Part shown: positions 24,119 to 36,102 of the stretch, in pieces
Numbering within the stretch: the first letter of the stretch is position 1
How the letters are laid out: the number at the start of each line of letters is the position of its first letter
Origin: Gnetum montanum
Lineage: Eukaryota > Streptophyta > Gnetopsida > Gnetales > Gnetaceae
Direction: 5' to 3'
NCBI GenBank assembly: GCA_015680685.1
Contig: MNCI01035103.1
Location: 48,132 to 112,131, forward strand
DNA: 64,000 nt
Translations under genes and position numbers: made by a program
The notes under the pieces: model-generated
Told to the model about the DNA's origin: nothing
The model's input: the letters and a program-made list of their open reading frames with translations, nothing else
The model's database searches: none

Positions 24119-26143
24119 TATTGACCTCTTCCTCATGTAGAAAATCATAAGGGTGAGGGTTCTTTCAAACTTGAGTTTAGGTTTCTGCTAGTCTCTAAAA
24201 ATACTAAGGCCCAAATAACTATAAAAATATTTAGTGGTTGTATAGAAACTATGTGTTATGAACTATCATTAAGTACTAATTTCATAATGTTGCATACAAA
24301 GAAGTAAATGGATAAAAGCACTTTTATTAGAAGATTTAGACATGTTTACTTCATTCTATAAGTGAGTAAAATTTTTCTACTACATCAAAGCTATCAAGTC
24401 TATGTAGTCAAAATTATACATTACCTATGCAAACTATGCCTTTCATCTAATGATTAAGCTCAATTCCACAAAATCTATTGCCAATCTTCCTTAGAGAGAC
24501 ATTTCCATAAGAAAACTAAAAATAGAGCAAGATTCAATGGATTTTGAAAAGTAAAACAATAGAATTGTGTAGAATCTTAAAGCTTAAAATAAAGTACTAT
24601 TTACATGAGTAAATACTTTAGAAAAATAAAGCTATTCAGGTCATTTAATTATGTCAAGAATTTTTAAATTATTTATCTCAAAAAAGAAATTTAAAATGGG
24701 CTTCTATTAACACAAGAAAATATTTTGAAAACTAATACTATTGCAATTATTCGATGAATGACAACAATTACTAAACCTATAGTTATTTAAGCAATCTAAA
24801 TAATTCTAAGAACAAGATGCTAGAAATAGTATAATCTTTACCACTAGCTATGAAATTATGATAAAGCATAGGAATAATAATTAACTCATAAGATATAAGT
24901 AAATTAGTAGAATCAAATCAAAAGTTAAAATGTCAACATACAGAAAATTGGTACTAGCCTTTCTAGTATTCTCCCCTTATGTGCAGATGTCCTAAATGGA
25001 TCTACTCTAGTCTTTATATAGTAGCCTCTGGTAGTTACCATCATTATAAATGTTAAAGCTCCATGTTCTACTCATATAATTGTAGGCCATTGAATAGTTT
25101 CCCTTTCTCTTTGAATCTAGAGTCCTTCTACTAATAACTATTGAGCTAACTTTTCATGATCATAAAAAATTTTAAAATCTTGATTCATGAATATAGCTCA
25201 ACATTATCAAGCTTCTTTAATAATTCTTTGAGAAATTATTTCCCTTAAAACTAATTTAGTTAGGGGAATCTATTATTTCTATTAAAATTGATCTAATGCT
25301 AGTTTGAATCTAAGTTGTTTAGTCAACAATTTTAGCCATAATCCCAATAACTATCATTAGAAAATTAAAATGGCCTTATTTGTATTGGTGTATAATGGAT
25401 TTATATTAGCTTTTCAATTCTTTCTCTACCTTATTTTTGTCATAATGACTCTATGCTTTAATGGTGGCTTCAAGCTCTTTGCTCTAAGATTCAATGGTGG
25501 TTCTACACTTTAGTAGTGGCTCTATGATATTCTTAGCACTATTTGAAGCTTTTCTCTTAGCTCAACTATTTTGTTAATGCAAACTATAGAGCTCTTTTTA
25601 TTGTTACAAAGAGTTTTTTTAGTTCATTACATTGGGAGGGATTACATGGAAGAAGAATTATAAAGCTACTTCATAGAACTAATATTAAGCTCTACACGCT
25701 ACACCTTATCCCTTGTTGAGTTGGATTAAAAATGGAATGTACATGTAAACAATATGTAATCCTTTGTGAACTTGAATTAAGCTCTAAAATGGCTTTTAGA
25801 ATTCTTTTCTAGAGCTAATTTCTAACACTATGAACTAGTAGTATATTACTCTTTGTAATTGTTGACATGGAAAATGAATTTTTTTGGTAATACCAAGCTT
25901 GAGAATCTTCATCTAGATGTTGATGTGGCATGATGCTAAGTTGGCATATGGCACTATTTAGATGTAATTTTGCCATTTAAAATTTTTTGATGGAAATATG
26001 CACTTCATCTAAATGTTGATGTGGCATATGCTAATATGGCTCATAAAAAAAAGGATGAGCTTTCTGTAGAACCAAGTTTTGGTTCTACACCATTATTCTA
26101 CTAAAGATCTAATGTAGATGGGATATTTTCATAAATCCAATGT
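24119..26143 (-). repeat. T1 3' LTR
   Basis: The left end TATTGACC is a decayed TGTTGGC terminus. 24119-25020 aligns with 29299-30320 of the solo T LTR (shared TTTAGGT.TCTGCT.GTCTCT and GCCCAAATA). A minus-strand TATA box (ACTATATAAAGAC) lies at 25011-25022. 25600-26100 aligns with 41935-42370, the other LTR remnant. The right boundary is set by the start of G1c. Confidence 0.65.
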
Positions 26144-27000
26144 TGTTGAATTATGGTTTGCCAAGTCCTGATATCGAATACATGATATCGGGTACGTGAT
26201 ATTGCTACCTGGGTAATGATATGGTATATATGATATCGTGGTTCCTATGTTAGCTTATAAATATAGCACTCACGTGCATAGGAAGGAAGTCATTAGCTAG
26301 TAATTAGGATTTGAGAGTCCTTTTGTTAATTTTTAGTTCTTTTCTCAAGTGCATGCCCACAGTGTGATGCTTGTAATTGTATGGAACCTTTGTTCAAGTG
26401 TGATGTACTTAGACACGCATACAATCAACAATAAAGATCAAGATTACTCCATCATTGTAGCATTCACTTAGCTTTTATTTGCTTTATTTTTTAAATATTA
26501 TTTATTATTTTCTTAGTTTATATTCCTTTATTATCATTTACTATTTCTATTGGTAATGCAGAATGAGTATGCCTTAATCACAAACATTTAAGTGTAACTA
26601 CTTGGTAACCTAGTAGCATATCTAGTAGTGCTCAAGTAATGTGCACTTGGTAATCCCAAAAGTAGTACACGATGTCCAAGATGCATACGAATGATTAAGG
26701 ATGGATGCTCATCATACTTAATCTAGTTTAGATTTTACTTCATATTGCTTATTAGCTTAATCAAGATTATTTCTCATTGTCTCTAGGAGTAGCCTAGTGT
26801 TAGAAATCACATCATACACCTCACTCTAGACTAAACCATACATGAAAAAGTAAATACTAGTCTAGGTGGGAAGATAGTGAATTGCCATCAACATATAACT
26901 ATTTAGGTGCCACAACTAGTCCATCCACAAAATTCAACTGGATCATGCATACACACTCATATTCTTATGCTTGAGCATAGGGGTACCTCGCCACTCATCA
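26144..27000 (+). repeat. G1c 5' LTR with GATATC-rich U3
   Basis: TGTTGAATTATGG...CCACTCATCA. U3 has GATAT-type motifs at 26170, 26184, 26198, 26218 and 26232 (spacing 14-20 bp), then TATAAATATAGC at about 26256. The R/U5 region aligns with all other G1 LTRs. Confidence 0.88.
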
Positions 27001-27020
27001 TTAGCACTATTTCCAAGGAT
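27001..27020 (+). other. Degenerate tRNA-Asp primer-binding site (G1c)
   Basis: TTAGCACTATTTCCAAGGAT, directly after the 5' LTR; a decayed copy of the site at 46197-46214 in G1d. Confidence 0.7.
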
Positions 27021-29648
27021 GGTGATAGTTATATAGATTAGTTATATCATATACAATCACTATAACAGGGTATTAATGATATATCTTTCAAATAAAGGAA
27101 ATTAAATTAATTTGAATTAGGTTACAAAAAATTTATGACAATGTCTCTCTTAGAAGAAAACTATAACACAACAATTAGTGAGGCAATTCATTTGAGAACC
27201 AATGCAATTTATGATGAAGAAGAAGTTTGGAGTACTCAATCGTATGCAGGATTTTCATGTGTTCATGGACACCCCTACGATACTCAAGGACTCTTGTCAT
27301 ACAACTCAAACACCTTTAATGAGGATGGGACATCCCATAGAATGAGGGGCCTCGTAAGGCCTATGACCTTCTCAATGGTTAGCAAGAGTACACCAAGGGA
27401 TGATTTGGAGACTGCAAAATTCATGAAAACTCTTCTAGTTCTCTCTCTTCCTCTACTTCTTCAATGTCAAGTCATGACATAGATGACTATTTCTCAAGGG
27501 GTCAGCGTAGAAATAAAAATCAAGCCCATGGGAAAAGTCAAGAATGCCAACATGAACAAAGATAACATCATCCCAACTCACAAACACATAACCTACTTAG
27601 TGAAAATGAACACCCACTCCATTAAGAGCCTAATGCATATACAAGAGGTTGTTCAAATATCTCACAAGAATCATAAGGAAAGCCATCTACCTAGGCTTGA
27701 TTTAAATAACTTTCCCAAGTTTTCAAGAGGCTATGATTTATATCTGCAACATCATTTACAAGCCTTCTATGATGCTTGTGCATGGAAAAATATTGATAAT
27801 GGGTGGCAAAGACTTACACTCTTTCCTATGACACTCGTTGGCCAAGAAAAAGTATGGTATAGGTCTTCAAAGCCGAAATCAATTTGTTGCTAGTCAAGAA
27901 TGGTAGAACTCTTCAATGAAAGATATCAAACCTATGCAAGAGTGTCAACCTTGAGGAGACAAATCCAGGAGTGGAAACAAGGGGAACATAAACCCTTGGA
28001 CATGGCCCTAGAAAAATATTACTCGTTGATAAACAACTACCTAGGACATGGGTTCTATAAGGAAAGGCTAATGTATCATAGCATGGATGGGCTCCATAAT
28101 GAAACAAGACCCTAGGGATGTATGCCCTAGGTCAACTATATGAACTACAAACCCACCAATTCCAAGAGCCTATTAAGTGGGTAGTAAAAGAAGAAGGAGA
28201 GATAGCCAAATGGGAGAATGTTCAAAGATCTCAACAAGACCAAAATTTTAAAGCAATGAAGGTCCATATTCATGAAGAGGAGAAATCAACTTACCTTTAG
28301 GAGGTGGAGCCATCCCCATCCTTGCCAATACTAAAATCACTAGATGAAATTGAGGCAAAGATCAATAAAATGATGGAATGAGTAGATGAAAAATGTGGAG
28401 AATATGTAAATATTATTGGAGGTAAAACCACGCATGATCACTCTGACACCCAGAATAAATAGAGGATGCCAAATGAAGAAATAGGATAGAAAACCATTCG
28501 ACAACTAGAAGGAAGGGCTAAAGGAAATAAGGATAGATACCAAACTACAAATCAGAAGTATCAATGCCATGTTTGCCTATACGATCAACCCAAAGACCAA
28601 TGTCCACTCTTTTCACATCTACATGAGAATTGGGGAGGAATGCTACATCCAGAATTTATACAAAAGTATCATGTCCAACCACACTAGAAAAACCCCCAAT
28701 CATGGGGGAGTCCTCTTCCAAATAGACCACACCCTTCATATTACCTAAAACTATGTGCTTATTATGTTTAACACCATGTTTCTCCAACCAGATCAACATC
28801 CTCTATTTAACCTCATCACTATCATTCTCCCAAGTATGATCAATCCATTTCCTCTTCTATAGGATCACCACCTCATATTCCTTACACTTATCCTTACTCT
28901 CAATATTTTCATCTGTCACCTCCTTCTACATCATTACCAATAGCACCAGAAGACTCTGCACCATAACACCAACCCATGAACATTACTTGTGCTACTACCA
29001 TCAACAGTAGTGGGGATCCTCCACAACATTGGAAGCATCCTTTCTTTAGGCATGACCATAGGAAGAGAAAACATGGTTCTTAAACCATTGTATCCTCCAA
29101 CTCAACATAAGTCTAGCACTGTGATGCACCTTCTTTGTCAAACTTAACACGTCCTATTACCTTATCTAGGCCACCAATTAATGCTCCAACAAGCATGCAA
29201 CCTAATAAATATGACAACATGAAAATTCATATCGATCCTTGCATACCATCTTATGGTCATGGGTGCCATAATGGGTTAGCTTCTTATCACATGATTACTG
29301 TTGGCAACCGTTTGGGACACGACTTCCAACGAGTGTCCTCGAACAGGATTTAGGTGTCTGCTGGTCTCTGGCTACACCAACGCCCAAATACCTCCAAATA
29401 ACTTAGTAGTTAATGTGAGTATGTGTTTGTGCTGTTGCGGTGTGCGGTTGTGAGAAATGTGACAATTTCGTTGTGTGTGAACTAAAAATGACTTACTTTA
29501 AAGAGATTCAGCCAACTTTGTCTAGTACTGTGAGTTATTGAAAGTTTCCTATTTTGTTCAACTACCTAGTCTACGCAGTCCTTATAATACCTACTTCTAA
29601 CAAATAAAATTTTGCATAAACATTTGAGCACAACTCCGTGAATCTACT

Positions 29649-29695
29649 NNNNNNNNNNNNNNNNNNNNNNNNNNNNNNNNNNNNNNNNNNNNNNN
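29649..29695. other. Assembly gap (47 N)
   Basis: Run of N within the solo T LTR. A further single N lies at 30237, flanked on both sides by ATCTTCCAAGTG. Confidence 1.
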
Positions 29696-31189
29696 TTCGT
29701 AAACTACCACGTACGAGATTCCACTTTGACTAGACAATAGATGCCAACGATTGCATTCAAACAGAACCTTTAAAAGACTTGACAATTTCTGATTGAAATA
29801 ACATTGAAAATCACTTTAAAGATAAAGAAGCTATTCTGGTCCCATCAAAATACCAAAGATTCTCTGAACCCTCTTGACTACTAGATTGTTCCACGGCGTG
29901 ACTACAAACAGAGACTTTCTTTCAACAACCCAATAGCAGTTCCCAAACATTGCAAAATAATGAAATTTACTACTAAAATGCCCTTAAGGCTTTTAAACAC
30001 AAGCGCTTCTGTGGCAAAATTTTAATAGAAATTTCTATTAGGCAACAAGAACAGTAAAAGCAATCTAAAAATCCCAAAATCACTTGCCAAGGATGATACT
30101 ATCTAAACCATTAGCTAAGAAATTTACACAAAACAAAAAATGAAATGCTTAACTCATAGGACCATGAAAAAGAGGCTGAAATATTTATTGTAGCAAGCCA
30201 TCTCTAAAGAAATCTTCTTTACAAATCTTCCAAGTGNATCTTCCAAGTGTGATGTTGATGCTCCTTCCTCCCCCTTTGATGTCCTCTTCTCCTTGACCCT
30301 TGAAGCCTATTTATAGGATTCCAAGGTAGGTAGGGAAGTTACAATTTCAAAAATATCTTAAAAATATCTCACCTAACTTTTCTCCCAAGTAACTTGGCCA
30401 ACCAATTAGAAAATTTCTTATCCGACAAGTTAGGAGGTTACTTGCCCAACAAGTTAGGTAAGTTACACCAATTTTTGGGTGGTTGCAACCACCAAAGAGG
30501 AAAAAGAAATTGACAAGTGGCCTTGGAAGTATAGAAAATTAAAAAAAACAATTCCTAAGATATATAGGAACACAAGCTATAGTGGCAACTTACTTCATAC
30601 ACATATATATCTTTTAATTTTTGCCTCTTCAAGATGAGATGTAAAGTTGCAATTTCCAAATATCTAAAATAATCTTGAAAATATCTCTCCAAGTAAGGAG
30701 GTTACAACTTACTCATTTAATTAGGAAGGATTTATTTAGGAAGTTATAAATGTAATTAGGAGAGATTTATGTCTTTGGAAGTTATACATATTTTTAAATA
30801 TGATGAACATGTTTAAAATATCATAAACAAGTGAAGATTATTACAAATATTTGTAGGTGCTTATATAATATTTTAACCAACACTATTTTTTTGAAGTCTT
30901 GATAAATTAGAAAAGGTAAATTTATAAATGGAGGTTCATACTTAGTGTATATAGTATTATAGATTATTTAAAATTTTTAAATTTTATCCACCGGTTCACC
31001 AGCATCGGTTAGAATTATTTGTGGACAGTTATCCTGATGTGTGCTCCCATATCCCTATTGCCTTATCCATCGGACTGATATGCGATGCCGAATGCATCGG
31101 CATCGGTCATGGTAGCTATTTTGAAGGTAAGTTGCAGGTCATACCGCCTAAAATTCGAAATGAATCTTTCAGAAGGAAGAAGCCCTGTT

Positions 31190-31675
31190 TTAGCGATGAA
31201 ATAACTGCACAAAAATTTTTTTGAAGTTGCAGGGATGAACCTGAAACATGCCTACTCGTTGTTTTCCCTTCACTCTCTGCCTTTCATCCTCTGTTTTATT
31301 ATTATTTTTTCTGCAGTGTATTTGTGGATGCGTGGGATAGAACCCCCAAAAACTTAGATTTCGATTTGGGTTTCGGTTTCTGCTTCTTGCGTTTGCGTAT
31401 TTCACAAACCACGGGTCCACCGTAGTCTCAGATACACTTGACCTTGATGATGATGAAGACTCGGCAGTGGTAGCTGCAGCAAAATAAATTTCTTCTTCGC
31501 TCAAAATGGCTCCAATAGAGCAGGCCGTCTGTAGATTCCGCCATTGATGTTGTTGTTGAAGCTTCCTGCTGTGCCATGACCTTTGCCACACAGGAAGATA
31601 GGTTTTTGCGAGCTTTTGTAGTATTTTCGCGGCCTCTGCGCACCCACTGACCCACGGATTCCCCAGAATGCCCAA
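31190..31675 (-). other. 161-codon open frame in GC-rich U3 segment, unknown
   Basis: Unrecognised. The frame has no stop for 161 codons and includes a Ser-rich run (AESSSSSRSSVSET) and Asn/Arg-rich RNRNPNRN. A second frame (31428-31655) overlaps it. The surrounding 31010-31790 differs from all neighbouring DNA: higher GC, many CpG, little sign of deamination, and a repeated GAATTAGGGCCGC (about 31686 and 31710). It resembles a 5' UTR/first-exon type sequence of a host gene. It may be captured gene DNA in an LTR or simply a GC-rich LTR promoter; coding status is unproven. Confidence 0.3.
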
Positions 31676-32049
31676 ACAGAATCTATGAATTAGGGCCGCA
31701 ATTTTCAGCGAATTAGGGCCGCGATTCTGTAGGCGACTGTAAATGGCCCGAATGTGCCGCGGCTGGCCCCAGTGATCATCCTCGGTCTCTGTGGGTGTGC
31801 TCTCCTACTCTATGGAATGGCCAAATGTGCCAATAATTACATCTTATAATCTACCCTACTATGCCTACTTTAATCAAGTGTGTGAATCCCAATTTGGACA
31901 CATTCCTGCCACCACATCAAAAGACACCCAATGGCTTAGATATGACGAGATCTCAATATTTCCAACAAGTATGGATCCAAAATTTCCATTTATTAATTCT
32001 TGCCATGATCCAAGGATTAGTCATGGGGGATACCCCCCATTCTAATAAG

Positions 32050-33425
32050 CAGAGTTAGTATATGTTTTTCCTTTTCTTTGGTTTTATAATTTTTTTGTTT
32101 TTCAATTTTTTGTTTTCTAATTTTTCATCCTTCAATTTTTCATTTTATCTTTTGAGGGTAATCTCATCTATGAATAAAATACTCATGTGACCTATCAATT
32201 GAGGTTTTGTTCTATGCTATCAGGTCACAAGTGACTAATTATTTTTAGAGTGAGTGCACAACATCCACCCACTCATGCTATTAATAAGAAGCTCTACTCT
32301 AGGTACAATGATATTCTTGTCATCATTAAAAATTAAAGTAACTTTGTACTCATTGTGCCTAGAGAAAAAAGTGACAAACTAAGAGAGAATGGCCAGGGTG
32401 TAATATCAAGGGGACTTGTGGATGCTTTTTGAAGATATCTATCTGTGCTTTCATGTAGCTTGGTTGTACTAAGGTCCTTGTAGATCTAAGAAAAATGAAT
32501 TCAGGAGTAATAAAGGAACTTAATAAAAAAACTCAATGTTATTCTAGAGGATTCCACTCGAAAGACATGCATCCATGCCTAAAGGTTGGTGGCTTCTCCA
32601 AATCACTGTTGGACATGACAAAGTGCCAAAGTAGCCAGAAGAAAAAAAGAAAAGAAAAAAGAAAAAAAATAAAGAAAAGATTAAGAATAATGTGTTGTAG
32701 AGACATTTAAATCACTCCTCCCTTGGACAAAACATCAAGTGATCATACGTCTCACTATCATGACGCTCTTATGGTTGTCTATCATTGGATGAAAGAATGT
32801 GATGTGACTAATTAGAGGTATGGACTTGATCTTGATTTTGGAGCAAAAGGCTAATGATACCTTAATCATGCCCCACACTTAGGATTCATTATGCCCATGG
32901 TAAGTTAGCTCACGTCCCAATCTCTGTAATCCTTTCTACGATTTGTCTCACCCCACTGTCCAAGTATTTCTAACTTGTGTCTTCTATGGCATAGAATTCA
33001 TACATCATCATGGTGGTATTTCACATGTATGTGTTTTGTTACATTTGTGTAGATTGAATTTCACCCTTCTAGTGCCTATGAACATTTTAAGGTGTGGTTA
33101 CACAAAGGCATGATAAGTTGGAACTTGCTTTGGGGAGGACCCACTTACGTAACTTTTGTAATTTTCACATATTGCACATCACCTTATACCCTCCAAGTAC
33201 TACATTTCTGAATTTATTCTTTCCTTTATCATCATTTCAATCCAAATGTTCCTATGCACCACTACATGTCCTTTTTCCTCACCCTATTGAAAAACTTCAT
33301 TATATAATTCCACTTTATTAAACTTTTGGTACCTTAATGACCACTTAACATTACCCTGTATCTTTCAAATGTACCTTCAATCCTTTATTTTTGGACATGA
33401 AAACTCAAAAATTCATCAATTTTAC
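32050..33425 (+). other. 3' noncoding region of G1c
   Basis: No coding signal. Aligns with the corresponding region of G1a (minus) and in part with G1b and G1d. Contains an A/G-rich low-complexity tract at 32640-32684 and the 17-nt motif at 33128-33144. CATGGGGGATACCCCCCAT near 32023 is an imperfect hairpin. Confidence 0.65.
33128..33144 (+). other. Conserved 17-nt G1 motif (copy 3)
   Basis: Reads CTTTGGGGAGGACCCAC, identical to the G1d copy at 50819-50835. It lies about 310 bp before the internal promoter-like block. Confidence 0.7.
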
Positions 33426-33439
33426 TCAGTACCCTATTT

Positions 33440-33545
33440 TGGAGGGGATGGAATATTGGGTACCCAATATTGGATCTGACATGATATCAGGTCTGTGCTA
33501 GTACGTACGGAATATTACATTCATAACACCTATATATATGGACCC
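33440..33545 (+). promoter_or_regulatory. Internal promoter-like block upstream of ORF2 (G1c)
   Basis: A perfect 20-bp palindrome AATATTGGGTACCCAATATT at 33452-33471, GATATCAGG at 33483, GTACGTAC near 33501, then a TATA-like TATATATATGG at 33531. The same 20-bp palindrome occurs at 37287-37306 in the U3 region of a G1 LTR fragment, and palindrome clusters followed by TATA are the U3 signature of the family. ORF2 starts about 520 bp downstream. Activity is inferred. Confidence 0.62.
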
Positions 33546-34050
33546 TCCCACATGCATTAACATCATTTTCAACTATTCATGTGAGGAGAGTTGTTGCAAT
33601 TTTCTTCCATGATTTTTCATTCTTTGTGCACCTACCATTTAACCATTAATATATCACTCGATAATGCTTTGATTCTTCTTTTGATCAAACTTGCTTAAAC
33701 CTAGAGTGTTTAACTCAGTCGTGGGAGAAGGGTATGCTCCAAGTTGTGCATAACTTTTTTGAAATTTGTCATTGCCCAAAGGATATTATAGGGGTAAGTG
33801 ATCTTAAGAAATGATAAGAACTTATGCCAAACTAATTTTATTTCTTCACCAAAATCATGAAAATTATTATTGGAGCCACCTGATCAAATTAGGCTTGACA
33901 TTAAAACTTTTAGGGGGATTTCCTTCAAAATTTTTAACTCTAAAATCACACTAAGAAAGAATTCAAAATTTATTAAAGGTAATGAGTAAGGTATAAGATA
34001 ATTAAATTTTGTTAAATGACCTTCCTAACAATTGATCCCGGTGTGATTAT

Positions 34051-35908
34051 AGATGGCCCGTAAATGAGGACAACAAGGAGGAACCTCTCAAGGTGCATCC
34101 AAACACCCAAAGAGAGGCAGAGGCCAATGACCTCCCATAGAACATGCAGAGAAAGAGGCACAGTCATTCAACATCCATCAAGAAACCCCTATTACTACAC
34201 ACTCTAAGCAAGAAAAAGGTGGAGAAGGTAGGGCACCTAAACAAGGACAACATCTCACGTTGTCCCTGGAATGTGTTTAGGCAATTCAGGAAAGGTCCAC
34301 GTTAGTTGTAGTGATCGTGGAACTTAATTTTAGACCTTTTACTGAATTTTCCCCTGAGTTAATTAGAGATCAACTCAAAGGATCTCCACTATGACCTATC
34401 CTCTCTGAGAGTGGTGAATGGTATTTAAGGGAGACTTACCAATTTTGGCATAATAAAGAGGAAGGGACCACCACTAACATTGTTGGGATTTCAATTGATT
34501 TTTCTATGGAGGCCATTTCGAAAGTTCTGAACCTTTCGAATACAGGGCCCAAAGTTTCTCATCTATCCACTTGATCTAATGTTGATGCATGAAAAGTATG
34601 GCTCAAGAGGACGTATGGCAAAGAGGACAAAACATATGGAGAGATCACCCTTGAAGAGAGAATCTATTTCAAAATTGGCACCTATCACATCTTCCCAACA
34701 AAAGAACTAAATAGGATCTCCACCTGTGTGGGTAGAGGAAGTGCAATCTTGATGGGCAAGGTTGATGTCAATTTGCCTCATTTATATCTAACAAAAATAT
34801 TGAGGTAGTTTGAAGAACATAAGATAGGGAAGTTTGTATAACCTTTCCCCTATCTAATCAAAAAGTTGTGCCAACATGCTAGAATTCTACGGTATACTAA
34901 CGACATCACCAAAAAAGCTCAAAATGCCTCATTTCCATAAAGGGAAATCTAGTTATGGCTGAGGTTAGGGCTGAACACACAAAATATGAGTTGAGAAGAC
35001 TTCAGGAGAAGTTCATTATCCTATAAGCCACATAGTGGGATCTATCCCAACTTATCCGAACCAACTAGCTAGAGTTATTTAGAATGGATGAACTGAATAA
35101 ATTGTTAGAAGAGAATAAAAGGGTAGTAATAGAAAAGGAGAAGGCTAATTGGGATGCTTCAAAAGCACAAACCCAAATATATGAAAAAGCACATAAAGAC
35201 TTACAAGTAGAAAATGAACTCCTTGCTGCCAAGAATCTTCGATTGACATCAATTAAAAAACAAAAGAATGTTCTCGAGGAAAATTTTCAACAAATGTGAG
35301 AACAACTAATAAGGGTCAACCAAGACATGAATCACTTAGCCAGAGATAATAGGATCATATCAATGGAGGAGGTATGAACCATCTATTAGAAGATGGCCAT
35401 TGAAATAAGTGCATGGAAAAATGTAGCTAAGCAACATTAAAAATTGAAGGAACACTTCTAGGACTAGGTGGGGATGTATAAGCAAATCATTGAAAAAAAT
35501 ATCCATATGGCTAAATACAATAAGACACTACAAAAATTGGAGGTAGCAAATTCTGAATTGGAGGTGGTAAAAGCCAACTACCAAGGTTAGAAAGATGTTG
35601 CACCAAATTTAGCTTGATGGCTCAAGGATTATCAAGAATGTAGAGATAAAGACAGAGCCTAAGAGGAGGAACGATGGTTTTTTGTGACTTGGTATGTCAA
35701 ATCCAATCAGATGTTTTTGCAACTGCCATGTCCATGGGATCTACCAACTCCATCAAATATTGGAACATCATCATGGATAGCACATGATCCCCAAATAGAA
35801 GAAGAAAAGCTTCAGGTGCTCCTTTAGAGGTATCCATTTCCAAAGCCTAGAGTATAGGATAAGAGGAAGAAACCCATGGAGGAGCCACCACAACTAGAAA
35901 CCACATGA
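34051..35908 (+). pseudogene. ORF2 of G1c (conserved domain + coiled coil), decayed
   Basis: Follows the promoter-like block; first ATG at 34051 opens a basic, Gly/Gln-rich start. The conserved domain covers roughly 34320-34860: FSPELIRDQLKGSPL, SGEWYLRETYQFW, ISIDFSMEAISKVL, then TLEER.YFKIGTYH.FPTK. The central part is a predicted coiled coil; its best open piece is 35084-35299 (71 codons: LLEENKRVV, ENELLAAKNLRL). The C-terminus near 35690-35910 has FLQLPCPWD and ends in an acidic/basic PEEP-like tail. The layout recalls plant-retroelement accessory ORFs with a putative plant transposon domain plus coiled coil, but I could not test this. No membrane segment. About five stops. Confidence 0.75.
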
Positions 35909-36086
35909 GTTCCAACAATTTTGTATTCTTTATTCTGTGTTGGTGTCTTAATTTTGTTTTTTTTTGTTTAATTCCACACTAGAGCATAAAATAATCCATA
36001 GTCAGTCCATAATCCCATGCCTTTCCACTATGTAATCAAATGAACTCATTTTCATTTTGTTTTTTTAACTCAAGGACAAGTTCTTA

Positions 36087-36102
36087 TTTAGTTGTGGGGA
36101 CA
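36087..36102 (+). other. Polypurine tract of G1c
   Basis: TTTAGTTGTGGGGACA directly before the 3' LTR. Confidence 0.75.

Larger units (their letters stand above)
29299..31835 (-). mobile_element. Solo T-family LTR (2,537 bp) inside gag of G1c
   Basis: Ends are TGTTGGCA and TGCCAATA (inverted repeats with one change), flanked by ATTAC at 29294-29298 and 31836-31840. Taking out the insert plus one ATTAC leaves the gag frame continuous, which fixes both boundaries. Orientation is minus: TATA box CCTATAAATAG at 30308-30318. The left kilobase aligns with the T1 3' LTR. An alternative right end at 30882 (AACCAACA) was considered but has no matching TSD. The U3 part (31010-31790) is unusually GC-rich. 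Confidence 0.82.
27135..32046 (+). pseudogene. gag: gag of G1c, interrupted by a solo LTR
   Basis: The best preserved gag of the pol-less elements. Starting at the ATG at 27135: an N-terminal acidic region (to 27482), then a capsid-like domain 27690-28110 with PKFSRG, LQAFYDACAWKNID, VWYRS, FNERYQTYA and LQIQEWKQGEHK-like order, then a Glu-rich coiled segment (28120-28400), the Cys/His cluster near 28564-28630 (CHVCLYDQPKDQC...SHLH) and a Pro/Ser/Tyr-rich tail to 29298. The solo T LTR inserted there; the same frame resumes at 31836 and runs to about 32046. Stop codons occur at several sites. Confidence 0.8.

Noticed and set aside
30877-30882. CCAACA as the right end of the solo T LTR
   Set aside because: The adjacent 5 bp (CTATT) do not match ATTAC at the left end, whereas the end at 31835 has a matching TSD and restores the gag frame.
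31021-31224. Plus-strand 67-codon frame in the GC-rich LTR segment, with GTAAGT downstream
   Set aside because: Short, no recognisable domain, and the segment lies within a transposable element; splice-like sites alone are weak evidence.
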